Shown in pieces: positions 1-13,900 of a DNA stretch of 64,000 nt. Each line of letters begins with the position of its first letter. The stretch's first letter is position 1. Under the pieces are notes generated by a model that had not been told where the DNA came from, searched no databases, and worked only from the letters and a program-made list of their open reading frames with translations. A program made the translations under genes and the position numbers. The stretch spans positions 56,487,382-56,551,381 of the forward strand of contig CM018032.1 of the NCBI GenBank assembly GCA_008638375.1, read 5' to 3'. Origin of the DNA: Nyssa sinensis. Lineage: Eukaryota; Streptophyta; Magnoliopsida; Cornales; Nyssaceae.

Positions 1-119
1 ATTCTATTTCATTTGCTCTTGTTTTTCATTTATATTCTTCAGAACTGCACTGATGGGGTATTATATCCAAGTTATTTTTCTTTTTTCAAGGGGAAAATTG
101 ATTATAAATTTTGTGACAG

Positions 120-1890
120 AACCCGCACTCCGTCGTGGAGATTCAGTCTATCTTGTGGGGTTGAGTAGGAGCTTGCAGGCAACATCAAGGAAATCTGTTG
201 TCACCAACCCTTGCGCTGCTTTAAATATTGGCTCAGCAGATTGTCCTCGGTATAGAGCAACCAATATGGAAGTCATCGAGCTTGATACTGGTAAATTGGA
301 GTCTCCATTGCTTGAAGTGGGTTTTAACTCTCCAAATATTGATAATTGTGCAGTTAGGATTTTTTTTCCCAATATATTTATAATGGTATTATCTCGTGCT
401 GAATTTCAGATTTTGGTAGTACATTTTCGGGTGTGCTAACTGATGAGCATGGAAGGGTTCAAGCTATCTGGGGAAGCTTTTCAACTCAGGTTTATACTGT
501 CCCGTACTTGTGAACTGCTTCATTATGAAGATATGTTCTGATGCTTGTGTTCCTGATTGCAGCTGAAATATGGTAGCTCATTGGAAGATCATCAATTTGT
601 CCGAGGTATTCCAGTTTACACAATCAGCCAAGTCCTTGACAAAATCATATCTGATGCAAATGGACCACCTCTTCTCATAAATGGTGTCAAAAGGCCAATG
701 CCACTTGTTAGGATTCTAGAGGTTGAACTTTATCCTACTTTGCTTTCCAAGGCCCGGAGTTTTGGATTGAACGATGAATGGATCCAAGTACACTTTCTTC
801 CTTATATGAATTTCCTTCTTGTTGCTTTTCTGCACTTTTTTTTTTTTTTTTGAAAAGTAAGACACACACATACCCGCTCTTCTACATGTAATATGATTGC
901 ATTTTCCTTTTACTTTAGTTTTTATAAATGCTTATAAGTATATGTTTCTCTAAATACACTGTCTGGGCACATTGTTATATTAATAATTGCTGTAGAGAAA
1001 CTTGAAATATCTGGTGATGGTTTGATATTGTTCTGTGTGTGCACGTGCGTGTGCGTGTGCGTGTGCGTGCACATCTAGATCCTGGCTCAGTCATGACCAC
1101 TTCCCCTTTGTATTTCCCATTACTTAATCTTTGCAATGTATGCACGGCTCCTTTCATTCTTTTTAATTTATTATTCATATATATGGAAGATTTCGTCTAG
1201 ACAAAGGAATTATGAGGCTGTAGTACAATAAATGGAAAAGAAATAACGAAAAGAAAACAGAAAAATAAATAATGGAAAGAAAACAAAACTGTCTAAGAAA
1301 AAAATCAAAACAAAGTAGCTCAAGTTGGTATTTTTGTCCCGTTGAAATGCTTTGGAGTAGTTACTACCCTCTAGACCTTGAGGTAGACGCCACAGGTTGG
1401 CTAACGGCACCAAGAGCATCATGATTTTGTGGAGTGGTTAAAAATGTAACTGTGATGTATGATGATATTTACTACTGTATTTCACATGATTAAGGGCAAA
1501 GGTGGGATTTTTTTTCAATGGTCATTTCAAAACTAATTGATAATTTTAAATTCTAAGTTTATAAGATCTACAAAAGCTAGCTTTTGCCACTATATGTTGC
1601 TCGAACATCTTTTTTCATGGTTATTAGTTTCATCGGCATGAGATGGCTGATTCTTCCAATTTTCTTAATTTTATTTTCAAAAACTTATCCACAATGGTGT
1701 ACTGATTCAGAAATAAATAATAAATTTAATCTCATATTTGTACTTTCAAAATTTAAAACATTAAAGTTTAAGCTCCTTTCTTCAGTTGGTGCGCAGGAGC
1801 GCACTTTCGTTTTCCCCTTTATGTCTTCTTTTTTGATAAGTAAAGTATAATTTCATAAACAACTGCCGGAGAAAGGTGCAACACTTCCCC

Positions 1891-1934
<44 letters not shown>

Positions 1935-4900
1935 AAAAAAAAAAAAAATCTAATGAGCATCAATAGAAGAAGGGTAAGATTCAATTACCCAAAAGTAAAG
2001 GATTTTCAGCAACCTACCTTTTAATATGCAAAGGAGAGTTTACCTCTCCTTAAAAAATCCTCCTATTTCTCTCTCTCCAAATACACAGAGTTATTCTCCA
2101 TCCTTTCCTAACACTACCAAAGCATTACCCCAGGACATCCAAAAAGAGCGAATTGAAGATCCCATAGCTCCCCTTTTTTTTGATAAGTAATGAGAGATTA
2201 GATTAAAAGGAGCCCAAGGGGGGCGCTCCCATATACAAAAGAGAGAAACTCAAGTGAAAAGAGTTTCATATCACTAAAGAAATCTGCCATATCTCCTACC
2301 GAAGGATTACAAGAACCTTTAACCTATACATACAAGGAGTACAAAAAATGCTTTTATTCCTTTCTTTCCAAATGTTCTAAAAAATACAAAGATGAATGAC
2401 GTCCCAAGCCTTCCAAATATGCTAGATTTTGCACCCACTCCAATTAGTCAAGCACTCAAAAATTGTCCTTGGCATGACCCACAAACAACCAAACAAAGCA
2501 AAAACACACTGCCACAGGTCTCTTGATGCCTCACAATGGAGCAAAAGATGATTCACTGTTTCCTCCTCCCTCTTACAAGTTGCACACCTATTGGCCATAT
2601 GGAAACCCCTTTTTTTTGAGATTTTCACCGGTCAAAATGGACTCCCAAGTCACTGCCCACCCAAAAATAGCCACTTTCAACGGTGCCTTTGTCTTCCAAA
2701 TGCTTCACCGCGGAAAGTTTGAACTCCCTCTCCTCAAAAGAACCTTGTAGAAGGATTTGACTGAGAACTTCCCCCCCCCCCCCCCCCCCCCCCCCCCTCT
2801 CATAGGGATCCATCTAATCTTGTCCCTATGATGCTGAAGGAACTTGATCTTTTGTAAGATCTCTAGCAACCTAGTTGGCTCCTCCACTTCCCAATCATGG
2901 ACACTTCAAGCCACTAGTTGGACCTTCCTCTCCCCGTCTAAGCCCTCCCAAAGAAAGTCTCTCGATAATTTTTCCAAACTTTTCTCAACAGAAGCCGGAA
3001 TAGGATATAAAGACATAAAGTAAGTGGGAAGGCTTGACAACGTGCTCCGAATGAGAATGAGTTTCCCCCCTTTGGACATAATTTTTCTTCCAGCCTGCTA
3101 ACCTTTTTTGGAAACGGTCCACCACCATATCCCATGCCCTTTTGTTTCTCATACCAGCTCCCAAGGGCAACCCCAAGTACACTGTCAGCAATGATTTCAA
3201 TTGACAATCCAAATTCCATGCTAGTTCCTCCGCCGTATCCACCTCCGCAACCAGAATAAGAACACTCTTTCGTAAGTTAATTTTCAACCCCGAGACCACC
3301 TCAAAGCATTTCAGGATGCATCTCACAAAACGAAGTTGAGTTTCCTTTGCACCACAAAAGATATTAGTGTCATCGGTAAATAAGATGTGAGAAAGCTCCA
3401 CTCTAGTTCCTCCTCTATTACCAGCCACAAAGCCCCTTAACATGCCCACTTCCACAACTCTATCCAACATCAAATTGAGGGACTCCATCACAAGGATAAA
3501 GAAGAAAGGGGAAAGGGGATCTCCTTGCCTCAATCCTCTAGAACTTCGAAAAAAGCTTGTTGATGAACCATTAACTAACACGGAAAAGCTGACTATGGAT
3601 ATGCACGTCTCCATCCACTTCCTCCATCTTTGACCGAACCCCATCCTTTCCATCACATACAGAAGAATGCCCCAATTAACATGGTCATGGGCTTTTTCAA
3701 TGTCAAGCTTGCAAATCAGACCCGCTTCCCTGCTTTGTATCCGAGAATCCACACATTCGTTGGTAATAAGAGTTACATCAAGAATTTGGCAATCCCATAC
3801 AAAGCATTTTGGGACTTCGACACCACTGCCCCCATCACCAGTCTCAAACGGAGGGCTAGAGCTTTAGCTAAAATTTTGTAGATGCTACCCACCAAACTTA
3901 TTGGCCTAAAATCCTTAATATATTTTGCTCCCCCTTTTTAGGAACTAGCGAAATAAAGTAGGTATTCAAACTCTCTTCCATAGAACCTATAGCTCCCTCC
4001 TCACCACTAACTAGCAATGCTGGAAAAAGGCCAATGAGAAACCATCAGGGCCCAGTGCTTTATCCCCCTCACAAGACTTCAAAGCGCCCCCAATCTCCTC
4101 CTCAGAAAAAGGCCTCTCAAAAACCCTACTATCCTCCTCCTCCTCAATGGACTTGAACTCCATCCCATGAAGAAGCGGTCTACTCATCCTCCTTTCCGTA
4201 GAGAGCTCTTTGTAAAAACCTGAAATTCTATCATTTGCATCTTCCTCTCTATCAAATCTCTCCCCCTCAATGATAACCGAATTGATGGTATTAACCCTCC
4301 TATGAGCATTGGCCATCCGATAAATTTTTTTTGTATTCTTCTTACCTTCTTTGAGCCACAACACCCAAGACTTTTGTCTCTAGCTAATCTCCTTAGCAAT
4401 GGACGAGCTTACCTATCTCCCCCTTTAACTCTTCCCTCCGATTCCTCTCTTCCACTGAAAGTTCTTGAAGCTGTTCTTTTTCACCTAGCTCCTTAATATC
4501 TCCAAGCAACTTGGCCTTGCGAACTTGTACATTCCCGAAGACCTCCCTATTCCATTTCTTGAGATCCTTCTTTATCCACTTCAATTTTCTCGCTAACCCA
4601 GTGCCTGGGGTTCCCTCCACTTGGTACCCTCTCCACCAACCCCTAACAAGCTCCTTAAAACCTGGCTCTCTCAACCACATATTCTCAAAGCGAAAAAGGA
4701 CCCTTCCCTCTACTCATGCCACCACAATCAAGCAACAAAGGGAAGTGATCCGACACTGGACGAGGGAGACAGGACTGAGCGGCGTTCGAGAAGTGCTCCT
4801 CCCATTCAGTGTCTATAACGAATCTATCCAACCTTGACATAGCCGAACTCTCTCCCCCTCTACTCCAAGTGAACCTCCCCCCATTTAGCAGCAAATCCAC

Positions 4901-7900
4901 TAACTCCATATCATTTATGAAGTCATTGAACTCCCTCATGGATCTGGTCATCCTATGATGCCCTCTCTTTTCCCCTAGAGATCTCACCACATTAAAATCC
5001 GCTCCCAGGCACCAAGGATTGCCCCATTTCTCTTTTGCCTCCCTAAGTTCCCCCCAAAGACTGTCTCTAACTTGGTCGATGATAGGCCCATAAACCCCTG
5101 TAAATTTCCAGCTGAATTGATCCTCCAGAGAAACAAAATGGCACAAAATAGAAAATCTACCAACCAATTGATCAATCATGGAAAGCACCGGAGCATCCCA
5201 CAAAAGTAAAATACTTTCAGATGTACCTGTTGCACCCAAATAGGTCCACTGAACATGCCTTCCCCCCTAAATGCTCCTAACAGCCTCCCTGGAAACAACC
5301 TCCATCTTCGTTTCTTGCAAGCACACCACCGTCGGAGCCCAACCCTTAGCAACCGAACAATAAATGAACAAGTGATTTAAGGATTCTTCTTCCTCACAAT
5401 ACATGTAGCATGTATTAACCAAGCAAAAACCTCTATTTTGGAGGTTATCCAATGTCAAAATAATCCCCCAAGCCACTACCTAAGAGAAAAAGCCACCTTT
5501 GTAGGGGTTTTGAAGCACCAAATCACCTTTCAAAAAAAATCCTTCACTCTTCTTCAAGCTAAATTCATGTAGAAAGACTTGACTGGAAATTTACCTTCAT
5601 TACCCACCCTCCAAAGAAGTGCATCTTCCTTATCCCTATACATCCGAATGAAATAAAGAAGAGTCATTAACCCTACGGCTTCCTCTAACTCCCAATCTTG
5701 AAAATCTCTTCTAAAGTGTGAAACCCAAACAATCCCATTATCATTGTACTCCACAAAATCTTCTCCTAGAGCTTCTTGATTAGAAGTCATTTGTAAAAAG
5801 TGAGGGAATTGATGTTCCAAGGTGGTGTTTCCACACCATTTATCCCTCCAAACCCTAATTCTCCCCACATTACCTATTGCTAAGGAAGTGAGCTTGAAGA
5901 ATTCTTCCGCGCCTTTTCTAATGGACTTCCAATGACCTACACCATAATGACCCGCCACCTCTTTGGAACAGCTATTGCCATCCCCACAACCAAATCTAGC
6001 TTCGATGACTATCCTCAATCTAGTCTTGGGCTCCTCCACAAAATGCCACAATTATTTCTCTAGAAGAGCCCTATTAAAAGCTCTTAAATGCTTCACTCCT
6101 AAGCCACCTTCTAGAATTGGGATCCTCACTTTGTTCCAATTAACTAACTGAGAACATCTTTCATCATCGAATCTACCCCACAAAAAAAAATATCTCTGAA
6201 TCTTATTTAATTTCTTCTCCATTGATTTCGGAATGAGAAAAAGGGATAAATTATGTTTGGAGGCTTTTCAAGGTACTTTTAATGAGAGTGAGTTTGCCCC
6301 TTTTGGATAGGTATTGTTTTTTTTCATCCGGCCAATTGGTTTTGAATCTTTCCACAACTGGTCCCAAATTGCCTTGAATCTCGAGGAGGCACCTAGAGGT
6401 AATCTCAAGTTAACTGAGGGAAAGGAGTCAACCTTACAGCCCAAGTTCCATGCCAACTCCTTGGCCTCCCTCAAATCACCACTTGAAATGATCTTTCGTT
6501 TTCCCAAAAATCACCCTCATCCCCGAAACACGTTCAAAGCATAGTAGAACACTCCTTAGGTACCACAATTGAGACTCCTCCACCTTACAAAAAATCAATG
6601 TGTCGTCAGCAAAGAGAAGTTGAGATACTTTCACTCTAGAATCCGCTTGATTCTTACCTCAAATCTTGTCAACAGGCCACCCTCATTTGACTCAAAGCTT
6701 CCATAATAACCACAAAAAAAAAGGGAGATAGGGGTCTTCTTGTCTGAGGCCCCTCGAACTCTTGAAAAAATCCAACTAAAAGTCCATTCACAAGCATGAG
6801 AAGGAAACTTGAGAAATGCACATCTCCACCCATTTCCTCCACTTTTTCCCAAACCATATCCTTTTAAGCATGAACATAAGAAACTTTCAATTTACATGAT
6901 CAAAAGCCTTCTCCAAGTCTAATATGCTAAGAAGCACGGACACGGGACACAGATATGACACAGACACGATATTTTAAAAAAAAGTAGGACACAAATACGC
7001 CAAGAACACGTTGAATATGTATATATATATATATATATATATTTTCATATGATCATATAATAAAATCCTAACATTATTTCAATTAAATTGGCTATAAAAA
7101 TACATAAATCACAAAAATATTATTAAGATAATAAAATAACAAAGCCATTAAATAAAAGTTTAAGAACTTTTTCATTTATTTATCAACATTTATGATTCAA
7201 GTTCCAAAACAAATTTACTAACTACTATCAAGGTTGTAAAATTAGGGATCCTACGTTAGATCGTTTTGTGGGTTCATAGGATCGGATTGATGATTGCAAG
7301 ATCCTAGAAAATTATTAAAAAAATGGCCAAGTATATATGTAAAAGTAAATAGCTATTAAAAATCAATAATAAACAAGTCTGAAATAAATAAATAAAGTAG
7401 AATATTATAACACCATATAGAAGTATATGTATCTATAATTTTTTATTTGTATTTGCTTATAAAATGTAAATTTTAAAATCTTAAAATTACACAAATTAAC
7501 ATTTTAAAGAAATAAATTAAAAAAATTCTTTAATATAAAAAGTTGAATGTAGCAATACTTGTTAAAATTTAGTATTGAATCATTAAATAATCAGCCATTT
7601 GGGTGATTTTTTTTGTTCACAAAGTGAAAACGATCTACCAACGATCCTACTAACAATCCTGTATGATCCTGCTACATCTACGATTTTTATATGGTCTGGA
7701 TCGCGATTTTGATAACTATGACTAATACAAAGAACTTATGTGTGTGTGTGTAACCAAAACATAGGAGTAAAGGAGAGAGAAAATCTAAAAATGAATAAAT
7801 AAAACGTGTCCTAACTTGTACATAATGTGTCCGGTACATGTATGAAATTCGAAACTAAAAAATAAAAAATTTAAAAATCTTTTTTTGCGTGTTGTACACA

Positions 7901-10900
7901 TGTTTGGGAAGTGTCCGAGAGTGCTGTGTCCGACACGGATATGTAAGTCAAAATAGAGTGTCCGTGCTTCATAGCTAATATGCATACAAGCTCTTCAATG
8001 AACTCGTCTTCCTTGCTTCCATACATTCATTAGCAATAAGGACTGCATTAAGAAATATCAAGGCTTCAAAATCAGTTTCGGAGGCTTGAAAATAAGACTT
8101 GAGTTACTTACAAAAAAAAAGGACTGAGTTCTACAAAACCTTAAAAATAAGATCAAATGTATTGGTATTGTACCAGCCCCTATTGGCCCGTAACGGCTGT
8201 AACACCGTGAATTACACCGTGAATTTTTTCCAACTGAAAAATCGGTGCTTATTGTATCCGCACCTCCAAAATTCATTAAGTAACAGCCGATACTTTGTTC
8301 CATGATTGAAAGCTATACACACACACATTTCAATGTCCTCATTGTTTGTGTAATACTTAGAATTTGTCGTGTCAGGTTCATATATACCGTGTTTGTATTT
8401 TTGCTACATAGAACCCAGCTAACTGCATCACAAGTCTGGAACTTAAATGGCCAAAATATTCTTGTTAACAAACCAAAAAAGAAAAGATGAAAAGAAAAAC
8501 AAAAGTAACCAAGTTAAATTTACTTCCACTCTCTGGGTAAGGTCTCTTTGAGAATCTTGATGAATAACTTGATTAGCCCTCAAATCAAGATTCTCCTGAA
8601 TCCTCTACTATTTCCAAACCAAATTTTCATTTTTCTTGCATCACATTACATGTGTGAAGGAATCTACATGAACATCTGTCCCACTTTTTCATGATTTTTT
8701 CCCTTGGAATGTTCTCTTCAGTTATGATCTTATACAACCCCATAGATCTCCTTATGCTAATATTCCAACTTGGCACAATGGATTGAACTGTGGGAACTCT
8801 TTATGCTAATATCATCATGATATCTTCATTCCCACTTTAATTCAGGAGAACAATCTTTACTTCCTTCACCATGGTCCAAGTGATTTGGTCTGCTAGAACA
8901 TGTTCAGAAATTAGATGTCACTGAATTGTAGGATGTTAAGATCTATTGTTTGGAAAGGCAAAACGAGGGATTAAATATTTGAGTTGATACTTCGGAGTTG
9001 CTAGAATATGTGATGGAACATGGATGGTTTGGTCATGCACCTTGGAGACATTTGACAGGCCCAATTAGATTGAGCGTTGTGGACTGTGTGGTAGAGAAAG
9101 ATGATGGATGCAAGTATTGGAAAGGATTTGAGGCATGGATATAGACACACACTTATCAATATATGTATGTACAGTCCACTCTCTGATAATTAATAGACAT
9201 GAGAGATTGAAAATTTATTAATTATTAAGTTTTCTCTTACTTTTATTAACCAATAAGTATTTCTTACATGTAAAAGATTTTCAATACAAAATAAGACCTT
9301 ATATGCAACTTTTCAACAATATTTTGATTTTTCATAAAAAAATACATATAATGGTAAACTTAAGGCATAAAATATTTCTAATGTCCTTTTCAAATAAAGA
9401 AGTATTTCCTGATGTCATAATTTTTCCCTTTTACCATAATTGACTTAATTATGTTGAATTAATAAATATAATTATCAAGACATGTCATAAAAGGGATATA
9501 TATAAAGTACATCTATAACTATTTTATCTCTCTGATAATTAATGTTATAAAAAAATTCTGAAAAAATTATTAATTATTTGGTAATATAATTATTAAGTAT
9601 CCACCATAGATCCAAATTAGTTCTTTAAAAATTTATTAATTATTAAAGATGATTAACTTATTGAATATTAATTATAAGAGGGTCGACTGTATATGTATAT
9701 GTAATAGATTCATATCCTCGAGGTCTACGATTTAACTTACCTATCCAAAGAAAGAAATGGACAGAATAGAATCAAAAGATTGTCAGAAGAAATTCATGCA
9801 TCTAATTGCAAAATAGTTGCGACAGATGTTGATAAGGATTTAGTCACATGAAGCAGGCTTACAAGATGCTTCTATTTAAAAGAGTTTCTTTAAAGGTGAG
9901 ATTGGAAAGTTGAAGAAGTTTTGAATGGGTCATTTATCTGTGTGTGTATTCATGCATACACCATCTAATTGGTGACATGAATGATTAACGTTGCTTTCTC
10001 CAAACTATTGGAATGGGGCACTAGAAGTATTGATGACTTTTTAACATAGTTGTTAAAATCCTGATTCGGATCTTACGATTCTACGATTTTATGATCCAAA
10101 AATGCTAAATCGAACCTGAATCCCAAATCCCTAGAGGCTGGGATCCTTGTGAAATCCCTATAGGATCACTAGGATCTCAAGTTGACTCCCGATCCTACAA
10201 TATAACAAAATAATATTATTCTTGCATATGTTTTTGATAAGTTACAGCCCAAGACTATAATAATATTATAAAACAAATACCAAAATTTGTTTAAATATCC
10301 TAAGTGAGTTGATCATGTCAAAATTTTTTTAATATTTTGATCTTTGAATGACTTTTTTGTTTGCTTTAGATATGATATTGCCATTAAAAAAAAAATCTTT
10401 AAAAATATTACTTTAGAGTTTAGGCTAATTAGAGCGCCACTCGCCCCCCACCCACACATACACACAAAAACTCATTAAGCTTGTTTTCAACCAATTAATC
10501 TCTTATCCCAAATAGATTCTAATGTTAATTTTTTTCCCCATGTCATAGTTTCTATTATAGAGCCTTTCATAGTCAATTGGCCGGAATATTTTAAAATAAA
10601 ATTTTCTTCTTATGTAAATTAAATATTTAATAAAATAATTAATCATTGATGAATTATGATTCATGAACTTCTTTTCATTTTATAGTTTACATATAATATT
10701 TTAACGGGCTATCTTAGTTAAATGTTATATAAATAAACATTTGTTATGCACTTATGCTCATGTACTAAAAAATATTAGAAGCAATGAAAGCTTTTGTACT
10801 CTAAATTTTTATTACAATTTTTTATGATTTGTATAGGTAAATATATTTTTTTTTGAGTTTTTAGTTTGTTCCTTGTGTATTTTTGAGTATTCTTAAGAGA

Positions 10901-13900
10901 GAAAAATATTAGTTGTTATTAATTTTCTTATTTTGTAGAATCTTTACGATTCTTGATCCGATCCTACAATTCGATCCCAAGGACCCCCTCATCGATCCAT
11001 TGTAGGATCCCAATTTTAACAACGTTGCTTTATAATGAGATGTTTTCTCTCGCACCTTGTATTTGTGCATTGCTTCTTGGAGTATATGGTAGAATGTGCC
11101 ACCATTGTTGTCTTTGTAATCAATTATTCGTTTGTGTTTATTGCAGGCTCTTGTCAAGAAAGATCCAATTAGACGACAAGTCTTACGTGTTAAAGGTTGT
11201 TTGGCTGGGTCAAAAGCTGAAAATTTATTAGAACAAGGCGACATGATATTGGCAATTAAGAAAGAGCCAGTTACATGCTTTCGTGACATTGAAGATGCTT
11301 GCCAAGCATTAGACCAAAGTGATGACAATGATGGGAGGCTTAACATAACTATTTTCCGTCAGGTAAACGACAAGCACAGTCCCCTTTAGTTTTCTTTTCC
11401 TTTTCCTTTTCTTCATTTTGTGTTTGGTAAAAGGAATCTCATAATGGTATATCAATTGTTCCAATCTAATTTCTAAAGCCCAATTGCTTGTATAAATTGC
11501 TAAGAGGTGTATAGATGAGTCATCCTTCATACATTGTCTTTGTGGTTTGGCAGGGACGTGAAATCGAACTTCTTGTGGGAACAGATGTGAGGGATGGGAA
11601 TGGCACAACACGTGTGATAAATTGGTGTGGTTGTATTGTCCAGGATCCTCATCCAGCTGTGCGTGCACTTGGATTTCTTCCTGAAGAAGGCCATGGTGTA
11701 TATGTGGCGAGGTGAGGGTTTTTCTCTTTTAATTCAAATGCCTGAGATTTATTTGGTTGGGGATGACGGCAAGAGTAGAATGTTGACTGCAATATGTTGG
11801 AATCTTCTATCATGTGAATTAGTTCACCTGTTAGTGAGTGGAAATTATTTTAGACAAACCACTTGAAAGGTGGGATGATAGGTATTGTCTCAGGTCCAGA
11901 AAAGTTAATTGTTGGATCAGGCTGGTCAGTGTTGGATGTTTTTAGCTTCTGTCATTCAAATATGTTGACTCAGACTGTCATTTTGCTGCTGTGGGCTGAA
12001 GCCAACCTTTAAGTGGAAGCTGGCTCTAGCCCATTCCTACATCTAACTCATTGGAGATCAGGGACTGCTACTTGTTCAAATGAATTCCTGCATCTCCTTC
12101 GTAAATTATAACCATTGTGTTTGCCTTGTAAATTTTTTTTTTTGATGAGTAAAATTTTATTAGAAAATGCTCAAAGGGGAGTGCACCCATTTACAGGAAA
12201 AATGTACATAGAAAACAAAACAGGTAAGAAAAAAAACTATTCCATCACCTAAAACTCATCACTCAAAAAATCAACAAAGGACTCAACAGGAAGAAAATGA
12301 CATTGCACAATCCAAAAAATGCGAAGTGTGCAAAAACCAAGCCTGCAACTTATTGGGAGACCTCACCCCCCATAAAAAATGTGACGGTTACACTCCTTCC
12401 ACACACACCACATCAAACAAAGTGGAGCCACAATCCACACCCTCCTTCCCTTCTTATATCACCACTGACCTGCCACTGCAACATCTCCATAACCAAATGT
12501 GGCAAGACCCACTGAATACCAAATAATAAGAAGATCAAATTCCACAAACCCTCAGCCACCTTACAATGCAAAAGAAAATGACTCATAGATTCCTCATAAG
12601 AATAACACATAGAACATCAATTCACTAACTGGGCACCACGTTTCTGCAAATTATCAATTGTCAAAATAGCATTGAGAGCAGCTGTCCACATAAAAAACCA
12701 CCTTTAAAGTGACCCGTGACATTCAAATAATCTTACAAGGGAAACAACACTTGAGAGTCCCACATAACAAGAAGGCACCCTGCTGTCCCATTAGCTCCCA
12801 AATAATCCCAGTGTACCCATCGACCACTCCCTAAACTTCTAACCATCTCCCTCGAAACACCTTCCATCTTCACAGGCTGAATACACACAAGAGACGGGTT
12901 CCACTGCCTAAGCATCTGTTTTATCACTGATGCGCTTATCAGGGTCATTAGCACCCAGCACATTCCCCCTCCTTATTCCTCCTCAGGTCATAATTCTTGG
13001 AAGTAGTTAAGTTCTGTAATTCCCTTCCCAATCTCCCACTCCCAAACTCCTCTTCGGCTCTTCCCCCCTTTCCCCTTTTCTCTCCTCCAACCTCCTGCCT
13101 CTCAATATTTTCAACCGGCTTCAAGAAGTCTTCCTCGTATATAGCAGAAGAAACTCCTAACCGCTTCCCTATCCCTTTAATCTTTCCCAACACCCAAGAA
13201 GAAACCTGAGCCATATGCACTTCCCTCTCATAATCAAACTGCCCCACAGCTGTACCATCTGTCAAATAATTGTTAGTCCAAGTTGGAATCTCATCTTCCC
13301 CAATAACCTGCAATTCCATCCCCCCATGTTCTGAGCTATCTTGCGGTGCAATATCAGCCGACGGCAAGCACTCCAAAGGAACTAAATCTCCCAGAACCTC
13401 CACACTACTAACATTAGAAAATTCTTCACTACAGATATCTCCCCATCATTCTCCCTGAAGTATAGAATGATAGTCCTGTGCATGTATGTGCAAAACTTCC
13501 AGCAACAACTCCATTTATCATCCCCATAGTGGCAGCATCAGGCACAACATCACATTGATTGCTTACAAGTTACAACAAGGGACTTGTTAGAATCCTCCTC
13601 CCACAACGAATCCCCCTATCTCTGACACCCTATCCTGCTCCTGCTCCTGAATTCCTTACAAATTTCCATTAAACTGCTCCTTATACCTGCTCCTAACATA
13701 TTCACTACTGGTAAGAGAGACTCCCCCTGTTGACACAGCTTCTTCAGTTGCAGCAGTTAAGGCAACAGTTCCTCCATTCAACTCCCCCACACCATTCAAA
13801 CCAGTAGTCGCTTGAGACGACTGAAGAAATGATACAAGCACTTGACTGCCGGTAACGGCACTACGTATCAAGATGAGATCCCAGAAGATTCAAGAGTCCC

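Larger units (their letters stand above)
2174..5338 (-). mobile_element. LINE A: 5'-truncated L1-type non-LTR retrotransposon
   Basis: Minus-strand reading fragments follow the order of a plant L1 ORF2. An endonuclease/EEP domain starts at about 5330 ([19 protein letters not shown]) and continues through 5239-4685 with GADFNVV, SRLDRF and SDHFPLLL. A linker follows (4680-4011), then the reverse transcriptase (3752-2985), then a zf-RVT zinc-binding tail (2628-2422, [18 protein letters not shown]). The 3' end is the T run at 2174-2181 followed by GATAAGTAA, the A-tail in minus orientation. ORF1 and the start of the endonuclease are missing. Frames shift several times, so it is dead. A 27-C run (2771-2797) sits inside it. 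Confidence 0.88.
5339..8060 (-). mobile_element. LINE B: 3' half of a second L1-type LINE, split by a MITE
   Basis: Minus-strand fragments from a second LINE: an RT start ([13 protein letters not shown] reconstructs across the MITE at 6928-7974), RT core (6857-6631), connection (6507-6268), then the region before zf-RVT (6051-5554, [19 protein letters not shown]) and a [19 protein letters not shown] zinc-tail start at 5400-5345. It stops mid-domain at about 5339, exactly where LINE A begins mid-endonuclease. There is no A-tail between them. Multiple frameshifts are present. Confidence 0.82.
788..11146 (+). other. Giant DegP7 intron (10.36 kb) filled with transposons
   Basis: The donor is GTACAC after the Gln codon of EWIQ and the acceptor is TTGCAG before ALVKKDP. 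Arabidopsis DegP7 has the same residues contiguous (from memory), so this is one intron. It contains LINE fragments (2174-8060), a MITE inside one LINE (6928-7974), another MITE (about 9169-9690) and an inverted-repeat element (10049-11023). Bases 788-1890 hold only short repeats (a GTGTGC run near 1034-1070) and a T-rich LINE tail remnant near 1830. Bases 8060-9160 show no recognisable gene. Confidence 0.9.
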
